From an uncultured Eubacteriales bacterium (GTDB lineage Bacteria; Bacillota; Clostridia; Oscillospirales; Oscillospiraceae), in the NCBI GenBank assembly GCA_900549485.1, contig UROG01000017.1, positions 1-46,965 on the forward strand: DNA of 46,965 bases. The letters are read 5' to 3'. Each line of letters opens with the position of its first letter. Position 1 is the stretch's first letter. A model generated the notes under the pieces. It ran no database searches, was not told where the DNA came from, and saw only the letters and a list, made by a program, of their open reading frames with translations. Positions 17,323 to 23,067 of the stretch are shown one piece after another. Both the position numbers and the translations under genes were made by a program.

Positions 17323-17834
17323 ATTCTCGCCGCCTTCTCGTTCAGTGCTTCAAGGAAACCGTCGTCCTCAAGCAGCTCCTGTGTCTCGGTTATGATCTCA
17401 CGCCACACTTCCGGCTTGCGGTTTTTCAGCCAGAAGATTATGGCAGCCACATCCGGAGGCATGGTTTTCTCTGTCACTGTGACCTTTGCTGTGCCGTTTT
17501 TTATGCCATTTACGGTGCCCTCTTTCTTGACCTCCGTATACGTGTAGCCGAGAGCGCGCTTCAGCAGCGCGTTCTCGACTTTGATGTCCACAATTTCTTT
17601 TCCCTTGGACACCGCTGCGGCGATGTCCGGGAAGCGGCGCTTCCAGTCGTAAAAGGTCGACGGAGCGACGCCTATTTTTTTTGCGAGGTCTTCATCGGTG
17701 CAGCCGTCGCGCGCCCAGGCAGCGAGCAGCTCGCGCCCGCTCTCGGTGCGCCACTGTTCATATTTGCCTTTTTTGCCGGGCTTTCCTCCGGCTGCCGGTT
17801 TCTTCTTTGTACTGGGCTTCTTCCTGGCTGCGAT
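17304..17834 (-). CDS. Terminase small subunit, start apparently AUC
   Basis: The frame is open from 17834 to 17304 (176 aa). It contains a basic N-terminal tail (KKPSTKKKPAAGGKPGKKGK) and the TerS helix-turn-helix (GCTDEDLAKKIGVAPSTFYDW). The conserved EVEKALLKRALGY-type segment, here KVENALLKRALGY, follows. The only standard start is a GTG at 17612, which would delete the whole HTH. A strong ribosome site (GGAGGAGGT) lies 8 bases before an ATC at 17834, with an in-frame TGA just upstream. Either AUC is the start, or a base change has hit the original ATG. TerS recognises the packaging site and loads TerL. Confidence 0.75.
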   Translation of the reverse strand: MAARKKPSTKKKPAAGGKPGKKGKYEQWRTESGRELLAAWARDGCTDEDLAKKIGVAPSTFYDWKRRFPDIAAAVSKGKEIVDIKVENALLKRALGYTYTEVKKEGTVNGIKNGTAKVTVTEKTMPPDVAAIIFWLKNRKPEVWREIITETQELLEDDGFLEALNEKAARIWQDEA

Positions 17835-17977
17835 CGTGGCTCACCTCCTCCTGTCAGCTTTATCAGGCCCCGCATTGCTCCCGCGGCATCTCCCGCTCGG
17901 AGCTGGCCTTTTATCGTCCTGTACTGCTGTTTTGTCAGCAGATGTTTGTGCCGTTCAAGCACTTGCCACTCATTCAT
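17672..17977 (-). CDS. Small phage protein before terminase, overlapping TerS
   Basis: The first ~45 residues (NEWQVLERHKHLLTKQQY, then GQLRAGDAAGAMRGLIKL) look like a genuine small phage protein that usually precedes terminase genes. Its ATG overlaps the methyltransferase stop. The frame then runs on over the TerS N-terminus with Pro/Arg/Gln-rich sequence that looks non-native. The true product may end sooner in relatives. Function is unknown. Confidence 0.45.
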   Translation of the reverse strand: MNEWQVLERHKHLLTKQQYRTIKGQLRAGDAAGAMRGLIKLTGGGEPRSQPGRSPVQRRNRQPEESPAKKANMNSGAPRAGASCSLPGRATAAPMKTSQKK

Positions 17978-19196
17978 TCAGCAGCACCGCCCGCTCGCCG
18001 GTGAATTTCTCCCAGCGGTCGATTATCACGTCGACGTAGTGCGGATCGAACTCCATGCAGTATGCGCGCCGCCCGTTCTGCTCCGCCGCGATGATCGTCG
18101 TCCCGCTCCCGGCGAACAGGTCGAGGACGCTGTCCCCGGTGTGCGTTGAGCATTGCATCTGGTAGTCAAACAGGCGCACCGGCTTCATCGTCGGGTGCTC
18201 CTTGCTCTTTATCGGCTTCGGGAACTCAAGCACGGTGGATTGTTTGCGGTTTTTGAAGAAATAGTGCCGTGCGCCGTCTTTCCAGCCGTACAAACACGGC
18301 TGTGTCTCATCGCCGAGTGGTATTTCATCTTCCTCGATCTCCCGCTCTCCGTACAGACACGGCTCGTGCTTCCACTGGTAGTCCTGCCGTCCCATCACGA
18401 TCTGGTTTTTGACCCATATCAGGCACTGCCGGATGCGCAGCCCCGCGTCTATGCACGCGCCGCGGAAGTTATATCCCTCCGAGTCAGCATGCCAAATGTA
18501 AAATCCCGCTCCGGGCTTCATCACAGCAGCCGCATTCCGGAACGCCGCCGTGAGGAACTCACGGAACTTATCCGATGCCATGTGGTCGTTCTTGATCTTC
18601 CCGGCTGCGCCCTCGTAGTCCACGTTATACGGCGGGTCGGTCAAGAGTAAATCCATCTGGGCGCCGGCGCACAGCTTCTCCACATCCTCTCGTTTCGTGC
18701 TGTCTCCGCACATCAGTCTGTGCCCCCCCAGCTGGTACACATCGCCCGCTTGAGCTTTCGGCTTTTCCGGCAGCTCCGGCACATAATTGTCCTCGACTGC
18801 CTCGGCGCTCAGTTTGTCCTCGAACCCAAAATCAAAATCGAATCCCGACAGGTCGACCTTTTCAAGCTCGGCTGCGAGTGCGTCCATGTCCCACGGGGAC
18901 TCCGCCGACTTATTATCGACGATTCTGAACTGTGCTATCTCTTCTTCGGTCAGATCATCGGCTATAATGCACGGCACAAGCTGGTCTCGCAGCACGTTTG
19001 ACCGCTGTGCCGCCTGTACGCGCCCGTGTCCGACGATGATGACTCCGTAGGGGTCTATTACCACCGGCTGCTTCCAGCCATAATTCTCGATGCTGTGGGC
19101 AATGTTGGCCAGCTGCGATTCCGGGTGGGTCTTCGCGTTGTTCTCGTATGGCCGCAGCTCATCGAGCCGCTTGTAAACGATGTTCATCTTTTGCAT
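17970..19196 (-). CDS. ParB-like nuclease/DNA methyltransferase fusion
   Basis: 408 aa. Residues ~1-120 are a ParB/Srx-like domain (LDELRPYENNAKTHPESQ, VVIDPYGVIIVGHGRVQAAQ). Residues ~150-400 are a beta-class amino-methyltransferase with the catalytic DPPY motif (LLLTDPPYNVDY) before the SAM-binding motif DLFAGSGTT. It probably methylates adenine (N6) or cytosine (N4). No partner endonuclease is near, so it is an orphan. Phages use such enzymes to mask sites or to time packaging. It lies between the late regulator and the terminase. The start at 19196 has AAGGAGCGGGATC upstream. Confidence 0.88.
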   Translation of the reverse strand: MQKMNIVYKRLDELRPYENNAKTHPESQLANIAHSIENYGWKQPVVIDPYGVIIVGHGRVQAAQRSNVLRDQLVPCIIADDLTEEEIAQFRIVDNKSAESPWDMDALAAELEKVDLSGFDFDFGFEDKLSAEAVEDNYVPELPEKPKAQAGDVYQLGGHRLMCGDSTKREDVEKLCAGAQMDLLLTDPPYNVDYEGAAGKIKNDHMASDKFREFLTAAFRNAAAVMKPGAGFYIWHADSEGYNFRGACIDAGLRIRQCLIWVKNQIVMGRQDYQWKHEPCLYGEREIEEDEIPLGDETQPCLYGWKDGARHYFFKNRKQSTVLEFPKPIKSKEHPTMKPVRLFDYQMQCSTHTGDSVLDLFAGSGTTIIAAEQNGRRAYCMEFDPHYVDVIIDRWEKFTGERAVLLNE

Positions 19197-19379
19197 GATC
19201 CCGCTCCTTTTTTATGGACTCCGGATTCTCCGGATTCATTTACCCGCTCGGCAAACCGCCTGCGGGTGTGGAAAATGCCCGTCTGTCCGGGCTGTCAAGC
19301 GTCTTTCCGCTTTGCCGTCAAAAGGAGGTGCGAATGAAAGAAAGCAAGACGACCTTCTGACTGTATGATACTCGATTCA

Positions 19380-19398
19380 TTTGGCTCTTGTGGCTCAT
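19380..19398 (-). repeat. 19-bp dispersed repeat, copy 2
   Basis: Identical to 12363-12381. It begins inside the final codons of the RinA-like gene on the minus strand. The 190-bp gap to the methyltransferase start (19197-19394) has no other supported gene, only a 26-codon frame beginning M-S-H-K-S-Q at this repeat. Confidence 0.8.
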
Positions 19399-19703
19399 TT
19401 TTTCCAGCGGTCTAAAAGTCCTAAATTCTGTGCGACAAGGCGCAGGAAATCCCGATGCCAGCGCTTGGCCGTCGCTTCCGACACGCCAGGCAGCGCCAGC
19501 GCCGCGCCTGGAATGCTGTACCGGGTGTTTGCCCAGTATATCAGCCGCACCAGCTCAAGCCGCGCTTCCGCGTCCGTGCAGCTTTCCCTCGTCTGCCGCA
19601 CGGCTTTGTCTATCGCCCGGTTTTCCGCGGAGCGCTGGCATTTTGGATAGCGGTAGAGCGTCCGCTTGACGTACCCCCACCAGTCATACCGTGGTTTACT
19701 CAT
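19395..19703 (-). CDS. RinA/ArpU-like late transcription regulator
   Basis: 102 aa from the ATG at 19703 (GGGAGAAG upstream). A helical N-terminus (YDWWGYVKRTLYRYP, ENRAIDKAVRQT) is followed by a sigma-4-like helix-turn-helix (LPGVSEATAKRWHRDFLRLVAQ). Such proteins sit just upstream of terminase genes in Firmicutes phages and activate the packaging and structural genes. The position here, before the methyltransferase and TerS, agrees. Assignment is by motif and order. Confidence 0.7.
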   Translation of the reverse strand: MSKPRYDWWGYVKRTLYRYPKCQRSAENRAIDKAVRQTRESCTDAEARLELVRLIYWANTRYSIPGAALALPGVSEATAKRWHRDFLRLVAQNLGLLDRWKK

Positions 19704-19717
19704 TGCGCTTCTCCCTT

Positions 19718-20056
19718 TCATATCCGGCCGGACGCGGAAATGCGCTCAAGCCTTTCAAATGTCTCCCGCATCCATGCGCTGCTTTTTTCTTCCTCCCTTT
19801 CCGCCTCCGTCCGTCGGAATTTGGGTGCTTCGGCGGCGCGCCGTGCCTTTATCGCCGCGAGTTCTTCCGGCGTGCGCTTGTCCGCCGCCGGGTCATAGCG
19901 GCACGCGGTCAGCGCCCCGCGGAAATCGCACAGGGCGCACTTGCCCGTGCCCGCCCGTGCGTACTCCGCCGGCACGTCATGCAGGACGTACAGCAGATCC
20001 ATTTTCCTGTGGCATGTGGCGCATAAGTTTGCGTATACATTTTTTTCCCGTTTCAT
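19718..20056 (-). CDS. Small zinc-finger phage protein
   Basis: 112 aa. It has CATC near residue 12 and CALC near residue 41, probably binding one zinc ion, followed by a charged helical C-terminus (TPEELAAIKARRAAEAPKF, EEEKSSAWMRETFERLERI). The N-terminal NLCATCHRKMDLLYV is HNH-like, but I see no full HNH catalytic set. It lies between the Rep gene and the late regulator. Function is unknown. Confidence 0.62.
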   Translation of the reverse strand: MKREKNVYANLCATCHRKMDLLYVLHDVPAEYARAGTGKCALCDFRGALTACRYDPAADKRTPEELAAIKARRAAEAPKFRRTEAEREEEKSSAWMRETFERLERISASGRI

Positions 20057-20082
20057 TCTTCTTTCCTTTCCGCGGCGGTGGT

Positions 20083-20868
20083 TTACCGCCGCTGTTTCCG
20101 TCCGCCGCGCTTCGGCGGGCGGGGCAATATGATCTGTCGGCCTCTAACGGTCGGCTTGCAAGGCAAAATGCAGCGTATGTAGGTGCTGACGGCGCGCCCC
20201 TCCTCATCGTCGAGCCGCTCAAAAGCGGTCTGACGTGCGGTCGGGATGATCTCTATCTCCTCGACGTTATCAACAGGTGTCGGCTCGGTGTATATCGGCT
20301 TCTCAAGATTCCCGCGGGACGTGCTCCACGCATTCTCCCCGCGCGGGCGGCCGTGAACGTTATCGACGAGATAGACCGCGAGCGCCGTGTGATCGGCGCG
20401 CCCGTCTATCGGCTCAATGCTGACACCGTTCGGGGTCGGCCATAGATCGCGCAGCATGTCCCAGGAGCAATTCTCGATCACGATGTGATGATGGAGACGC
20501 GCCGGGCAGTCCTTGGTCGGATTCCAGTTTGCGTTGACCAACACCATGCGGGGAGTGCGTCCGTTCGCCGCCTTAAAGGCCGTGCGCAAAGAGCGGCAAA
20601 ATTTCTTCCCGCTCTCTTTCAAGGTTTCATAGTCGGCCGGGAGATGCGCATCGTCATATTTTAAGGTGATGAGCAGCCAGCCCTTCCCCACGTTCGCGTT
20701 CAGTATCCGGGCGAGCTGCTTTTTCTTCTCGATCTCATTCTGACGGATCTTCCGCTCGGAGGTGTTCCCGGCTATTCTATGTCCGCGGGGCTTTTTGACG
20801 TTCGGCCGGGCATTCATCCACGTCCTTTTGACCTCCACAACAGAGCCGCTTATGATTTTATATTCCAT
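20083..20868 (-). CDS. Rolling-circle replication-type (HUH, REP_ORF2-G2P-like) protein
   Basis: 261 aa from the ATG at 20868 (GAGG six bases upstream; an ATG at 20880 is possible). Motifs match HUH endonucleases: WLLITLKYDDAHLP (motif 1), RLHHHIVIENCSWD with the His-hydrophobic-His metal site (motif 2), and TALAVYLVDN with the likely nucleophile tyrosine (motif 3). The C-terminus is basic (RPPKRGGRKQRR). It belongs to the inovirus gpII/microvirus-like Rep group seen also in Firmicutes prophages. It would nick an origin and start single-strand-displacement replication. The palindrome-rich DNA just upstream is a candidate origin. Confidence 0.78.
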   Translation of the reverse strand: MEYKIISGSVVEVKRTWMNARPNVKKPRGHRIAGNTSERKIRQNEIEKKKQLARILNANVGKGWLLITLKYDDAHLPADYETLKESGKKFCRSLRTAFKAANGRTPRMVLVNANWNPTKDCPARLHHHIVIENCSWDMLRDLWPTPNGVSIEPIDGRADHTALAVYLVDNVHGRPRGENAWSTSRGNLEKPIYTEPTPVDNVEEIEIIPTARQTAFERLDDEEGRAVSTYIRCILPCKPTVRGRQIILPRPPKRGGRKQRR

Positions 20869-20917
20869 CGGTATCCTCATCCTTTTTTCCCGTGTCCTTA
20901 TCTTAGCCTCTTAAAAG

Positions 20918-21114
20918 TCTTGCAAGAAACGCACGTGCGCGTTTCTCTTTCTTGCTCATCGCACGCGAGTGTTTTTGTCCCCGCGCGCGAATTGATATAA
21001 GTAGAAAAAGGTGCAGAATGGTCTCGAAGCCGTCCGCGCCGTGCGCGGGCGCTTTCCAAATCATTCTGTTTTTACTATCTCTACCCCGCCGCGTATATGC
21101 GGCGAGGTAGAGAT
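20918..21114. other. Palindrome-rich intergenic region, candidate replication origin
   Basis: The 230-bp gap upstream of the Rep gene holds three structured elements. First, AGAAACGC and GCGTTTCT (20925-20946), nested with GCAAGAAA and TTTCTTGC (20922-20955). Second, CAGAATG and CATTCTG (21014-21068), enclosing CCGCGC and GCGCGG. Third, a 15-bp hairpin at 21077-21114 made of ATCTCTACC and GGTAGAGAT with CGCCGC and GCGGCG inside. No gene is seen. An origin or a structured RNA would both fit. Confidence 0.45.
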
Positions 21115-21115
21115 A

Positions 21116-21283
21116 TCAGTCGTCATAGCCGTCTTCCTCCCCTAAAATCATCACCTGCACAAGCCTCACGCCGATAAAACCTAAAAGACACGCCAAGGCA
21201 AGGCATCCAAGCGATATGGCAACTACCTCGATCTCCGTGTAGGTCGTCATCCATATGCAAAGTTCGGCTATTTGTTCGGACAT
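21116..21283 (-). CDS. Small single-pass membrane protein
   Basis: 55 aa from the ATG at 21283, with GGAGGTG upstream. A short N-terminus is followed by one hydrophobic helix at ~residues 18-47 (VVAISLGCLALACLLGFIGV) and an acidic tail (GEEDGYDD). Size and topology would fit a phage membrane accessory protein or a superinfection factor. No family is recognised. Its stop is just downstream of the last hairpin of the intergenic palindromes. Confidence 0.55.
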   Translation of the reverse strand: MSEQIAELCIWMTTYTEIEVVAISLGCLALACLLGFIGVRLVQVMILGEEDGYDD

Positions 21284-21326
21284 ATCCGGCACCTCCAAAA
21301 TTTTTTTATTTTTTTGATTTTCCCTC

Positions 21327-21355
21327 TTGACAATGGGCGCCCATCGTGATACAAT
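21327..21355 (+). promoter_or_regulatory. Strong sigma-A promoter with palindromic operator
   Basis: TTGACA (21327-21332), 17-base spacer, TACAAT (21350-21355). The spacer contains the perfect palindrome ATGGGCGCCCAT (21333-21344), an obvious operator, perhaps for the ribbon-helix-helix protein at 21631. The leader has a perfect hairpin GAGGGGG-aca-CCCCCTC (21370-21386) before the first gene. Confidence 0.8.
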
Positions 21356-21409
21356 AAGGGCACAGTTGAGAGGGGGACACCCCCTCGGAAAGAAAAGGAG
21401 ATTAATAAA

Positions 21410-21619
21410 ATGAAGGAAACTAAAATGGTTAAAAACCTCAATGACACTGAGATCTGCTATGACGCCGCCGTCGAACTCATGGACGACGACCTCCGCGAAG
21501 AGCTCGCCGCCACGTATGCCTATGACACGGAGCAGGAGTTCTTCTCGGCCTACGAGAAAGCCCACGCCGCAAAGTACGGCGAAGAGTGGGAGCTCAGCAA
21601 GGCCAATCCGTGCTACTGA
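21410..21619 (+). CDS. Small acidic phage protein, candidate counter-defence factor
   Basis: 69 aa, with AAAGGAG upstream. It is acidic and helical (TEICYDAAVELMDDDLREEL, then DTEQEFFSAYEKAHAAKYGEE). Small proteins of this form are widespread on clostridial mobile elements, but I know no proven function. It is the first gene of a three-gene rightward cluster driven by the 21327 promoter, opposite to the surrounding lytic genes. The next gene is a DNA-binding ribbon-helix-helix protein. This layout is common for anti-CRISPR or other anti-defence genes, but the role is only inferred. Confidence 0.65.
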   Translation: MKETKMVKNLNDTEICYDAAVELMDDDLREELAATYAYDTEQEFFSAYEKAHAAKYGEEWELSKANPCY

Positions 21620-21630
21620 GGAGGACGACG

Positions 21631-21804
21631 ATGCCTAAAACTGAGCACATCAACCTGCGCATTTCGCCGGAGTTTAAACAAAAACTCCGGCAGGCGGCGG
21701 CGGCGGAGAACCGCAGCGTTGCGAACTATGTTGAGTGCCTCCTCGAGGAGGCACTGGGCGAAAAACGCCCGGAAAGGGAGAAAAATGAAACGAATCATAT
21801 CTGA
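21631..21804 (+). CDS. Arc/CopG-type ribbon-helix-helix repressor
   Basis: 57 aa, starting MPKTEHINLRISPEFKQKL behind GAGGA. The pattern of one beta strand (INLRIS) and two helices (PEFKQKLRQAAAAENRSVANYVECLLEEAL) is the Arc/CopG fold. Such dimers bind short palindromes. The perfect 12-bp palindrome in the promoter of this cluster is the natural target, giving autoregulation (inference). There is no toxin partner beside it, so an antitoxin role is less likely than a repressor role. It overlaps the next gene by 20 bases. Confidence 0.78.
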   Translation: MPKTEHINLRISPEFKQKLRQAAAAENRSVANYVECLLEEALGEKRPEREKNETNHI

Positions 21805-22027
21805 CTGCCACGCGCTTGAAGGCGAACGCCTGTACGACGGGGAGCCTATCCTTCTCCCCGTCGAGGAGCGCGGGAACTATACCCTGCTTGACAACGGCGT
21901 GTGGCTCACGAACCCCGGCGACGGCCGGTATTACAACGACGAGGACGATTGTGACTACTACGGCGCCGTCTACGACTACGACGAGGACAACGACTGCGGC
22001 GACCTTGTCGGCTTCGTCCGGCTCTGA
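21785..22027 (+). CDS. Highly acidic small protein, possible DNA mimic
   Basis: 80 aa, starting MKRIISDCHALEGERLYDG; it overlaps the RHH gene by 20 bases. About 20 of 80 residues are Asp or Glu against about 7 Lys or Arg. They are concentrated at the C-terminus in YNDEDDCDYYGAVYDYDED, alternating with Tyr. Acidic, aromatic small phage proteins often act as DNA mimics that block restriction or CRISPR enzymes. This is a compositional argument only. It could equally be a metal-binding or structural protein. It ends 23 bases before the second promoter, which starts the CRISPR-repeat-like RNA. Confidence 0.65.
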   Translation: MKRIISDCHALEGERLYDGEPILLPVEERGNYTLLDNGVWLTNPGDGRYYNDEDDCDYYGAVYDYDEDNDCGDLVGFVRL

Positions 22028-22050
22028 TTCCCGCGGCGCTCGAAAAATCC

Positions 22051-22079
22051 TTGACAACTCTGCGCCGATATGCTATCAT
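22051..22079 (+). promoter_or_regulatory. Strong sigma-A promoter of the CRISPR-repeat-like RNA
   Basis: TTGACA (22051-22056), 17-base spacer, TATCAT (22074-22079). The expected start, seven bases after the -10, is G22086, the first base of the repeat-like sequence. No coding sequence with a ribosome site follows before the terminator at 22135-22168, so it makes a short RNA. Confidence 0.8.
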
Positions 22080-22085
22080 AATCTC

Positions 22086-22168
22086 GTCAGGGCGGAAAAC
22101 CGCCCCGTGGGTTGAAATGAATTCTGCGTGAAAAAGAACTGAGAGCTTTGGCTCTTGGTTCTTTTTTT
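22086..22168 (+). ncRNA. Solitary type I-C-like CRISPR repeat RNA (candidate RNA anti-CRISPR)
   Basis: Bases 22086-22118 (33 nt) have the form of a type I-C CRISPR repeat. They start GTC, have a 6-bp hairpin GGGCGG-AAAA-CCGCCC, and end CGTGGGTTGAAAT; the usual I-C ending is GTGGATTGAAAT or -AAAC. A 12-base spacer-like piece (GAATTCTGCGTG) follows, then the terminator. There is one repeat only and no cas gene near. Phage-borne solitary repeats expressed from their own promoter can capture Cas proteins and block CRISPR (RNA anti-CRISPRs, known from other phages). The likeness is from memory of I-C consensus repeats, not from a database search. Confidence 0.7.
22135..22168 (+). terminator. Rho-independent terminator of the repeat-like RNA
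   Basis: AGAACTGAGAGC, loop TTTG, GCTCTTGGTTCT: a 12-bp stem with two G-T pairs, followed by seven T. It is A-rich on the other side and may also end the leftward transcripts that come from 22.2 kb. Confidence 0.9.
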
Positions 22169-22190
22169 CTGCCCGCAGCGCTCAATTCAT

Positions 22191-22445
22191 CTATTCCGCA
22201 CCGTCCATTCTTGCGCCGCAGTTGGGACAGTAATCATGTTGGCAAGCGGGTACTACGCCACATTTAATTTTGTAGCCTCTTCCGCAGTTGGAGCAATACC
22301 ACGACCCGTGCCTCAATTCCCACATCCCATGCACTACCGGTGTAAGCTCTTTGATTTCTTCATACGGGCAGGCAGGGTTGCAAAAGGTTCCCTTCCTTTC
22401 GCAAAAGCCGCCGTGCTTTTCGTGGGCGCAAAATTTATATGTCAT
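22191..22445 (-). CDS. Small zinc-ribbon phage protein
   Basis: 84 aa from the ATG at 22445 (AGGAG six bases upstream; adjacent ATG at 22448). It has many Cys and His residues: FCAHEKHGGFCERKGTFC and ACPYEE first, then a zinc ribbon (WYCSNCGRGY ... YCPNCGARMDG). The second part is a rubredoxin-like CxxC pair of pairs. It is similar to small zinc-binding proteins common in early regions of clostridial phages. Function is unknown, perhaps nucleic-acid binding. It ends 23 bases from the terminator of the convergent RNA. Confidence 0.65.
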   Translation of the reverse strand: MTYKFCAHEKHGGFCERKGTFCNPACPYEEIKELTPVVHGMWELRHGSWYCSNCGRGYKIKCGVVPACQHDYCPNCGARMDGAE

Positions 22446-22496
22446 CATCTTCTCCTTTCGGCGGTTCGAGCGGCGCACAGCGCCGCATATATCTTG

Positions 22497-23036
22497 TCAC
22501 TCATCCGCGCTTATCAGCATGGCGAGCCTGCTCAGCTCCTCCGCCAACCGTGCCCCGTCGAGCCTGTACGGCAGCAGCGCGCCGATGATATTCAAGCCGT
22601 CCATGCCTACCACATACTCAAGGCTCTCCGTCCTGCGGTAGTAGAGCTGCCAGTTTTTGTAATCGTCAAACGGTCTGAGATATCTCTCGTCGATAAGAAC
22701 GGCCTTGGTCTCTCCGGTCGTCTCCGTTACGTCATACGCCTGGATGTAGTTCCCGCAGTGCTCAAACTCTATGATCTGTCCCTTGAGCTGGATGTCGTTC
22801 GTGTTGTAGTCGCAGATATCCAGGTCTTCCGGCAGCTCCGCCTGCCCGATGTACATCTTTTCCCGTTCCTTTTTGGTCAGGCTCAGCGCATACGGAAGAG
22901 TGTCCGCATTCAGCTCCGGCATTCCGAGCAGCGGGTAGTATGCATCGCCGACGCACAGCCACTGCTCTCCGCCCGTGTCGTGCAGCACCGCCTGACCGCT
23001 GCTCTTTGCCAATCTTGCAAGCTTGCTTATTTTCAT
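22497..23036 (-). CDS. Phage hypothetical protein
   Basis: 179 aa, starting MKISKLARLAKSSGQAVLHD with AAAGGAG upstream. The N-terminus suggests a small domain (EQWLCVGDAYYPLLGMPEL), followed by a beta-rich section (DIQLKGQIIEFEHCGNYIQ) and a helix at the end (ARLAEELSRLAMLI). I recognise it only as a recurrent clostridial prophage protein of unknown role. It is in the early leftward operon between the nuclease and the zinc-ribbon gene. Confidence 0.65.
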   Translation of the reverse strand: MKISKLARLAKSSGQAVLHDTGGEQWLCVGDAYYPLLGMPELNADTLPYALSLTKKEREKMYIGQAELPEDLDICDYNTNDIQLKGQIIEFEHCGNYIQAYDVTETTGETKAVLIDERYLRPFDDYKNWQLYYRRTESLEYVVGMDGLNIIGALLPYRLDGARLAEELSRLAMLISADE

Positions 23037-23067
23037 TTTCTTTTTCTCCTTTCATGCGGCGGAGCTG

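Noticed and set aside
21631..21804. Antitoxin of a toxin-antitoxin pair
   Set aside because: RHH fold fits, but neither neighbour resembles a toxin; a promoter repressor is simpler.
22086..22118. CRISPR array
   Set aside because: Only one repeat-like unit, no second copy in the window, no spacers of normal length and no cas genes; reported as a solitary repeat RNA instead.
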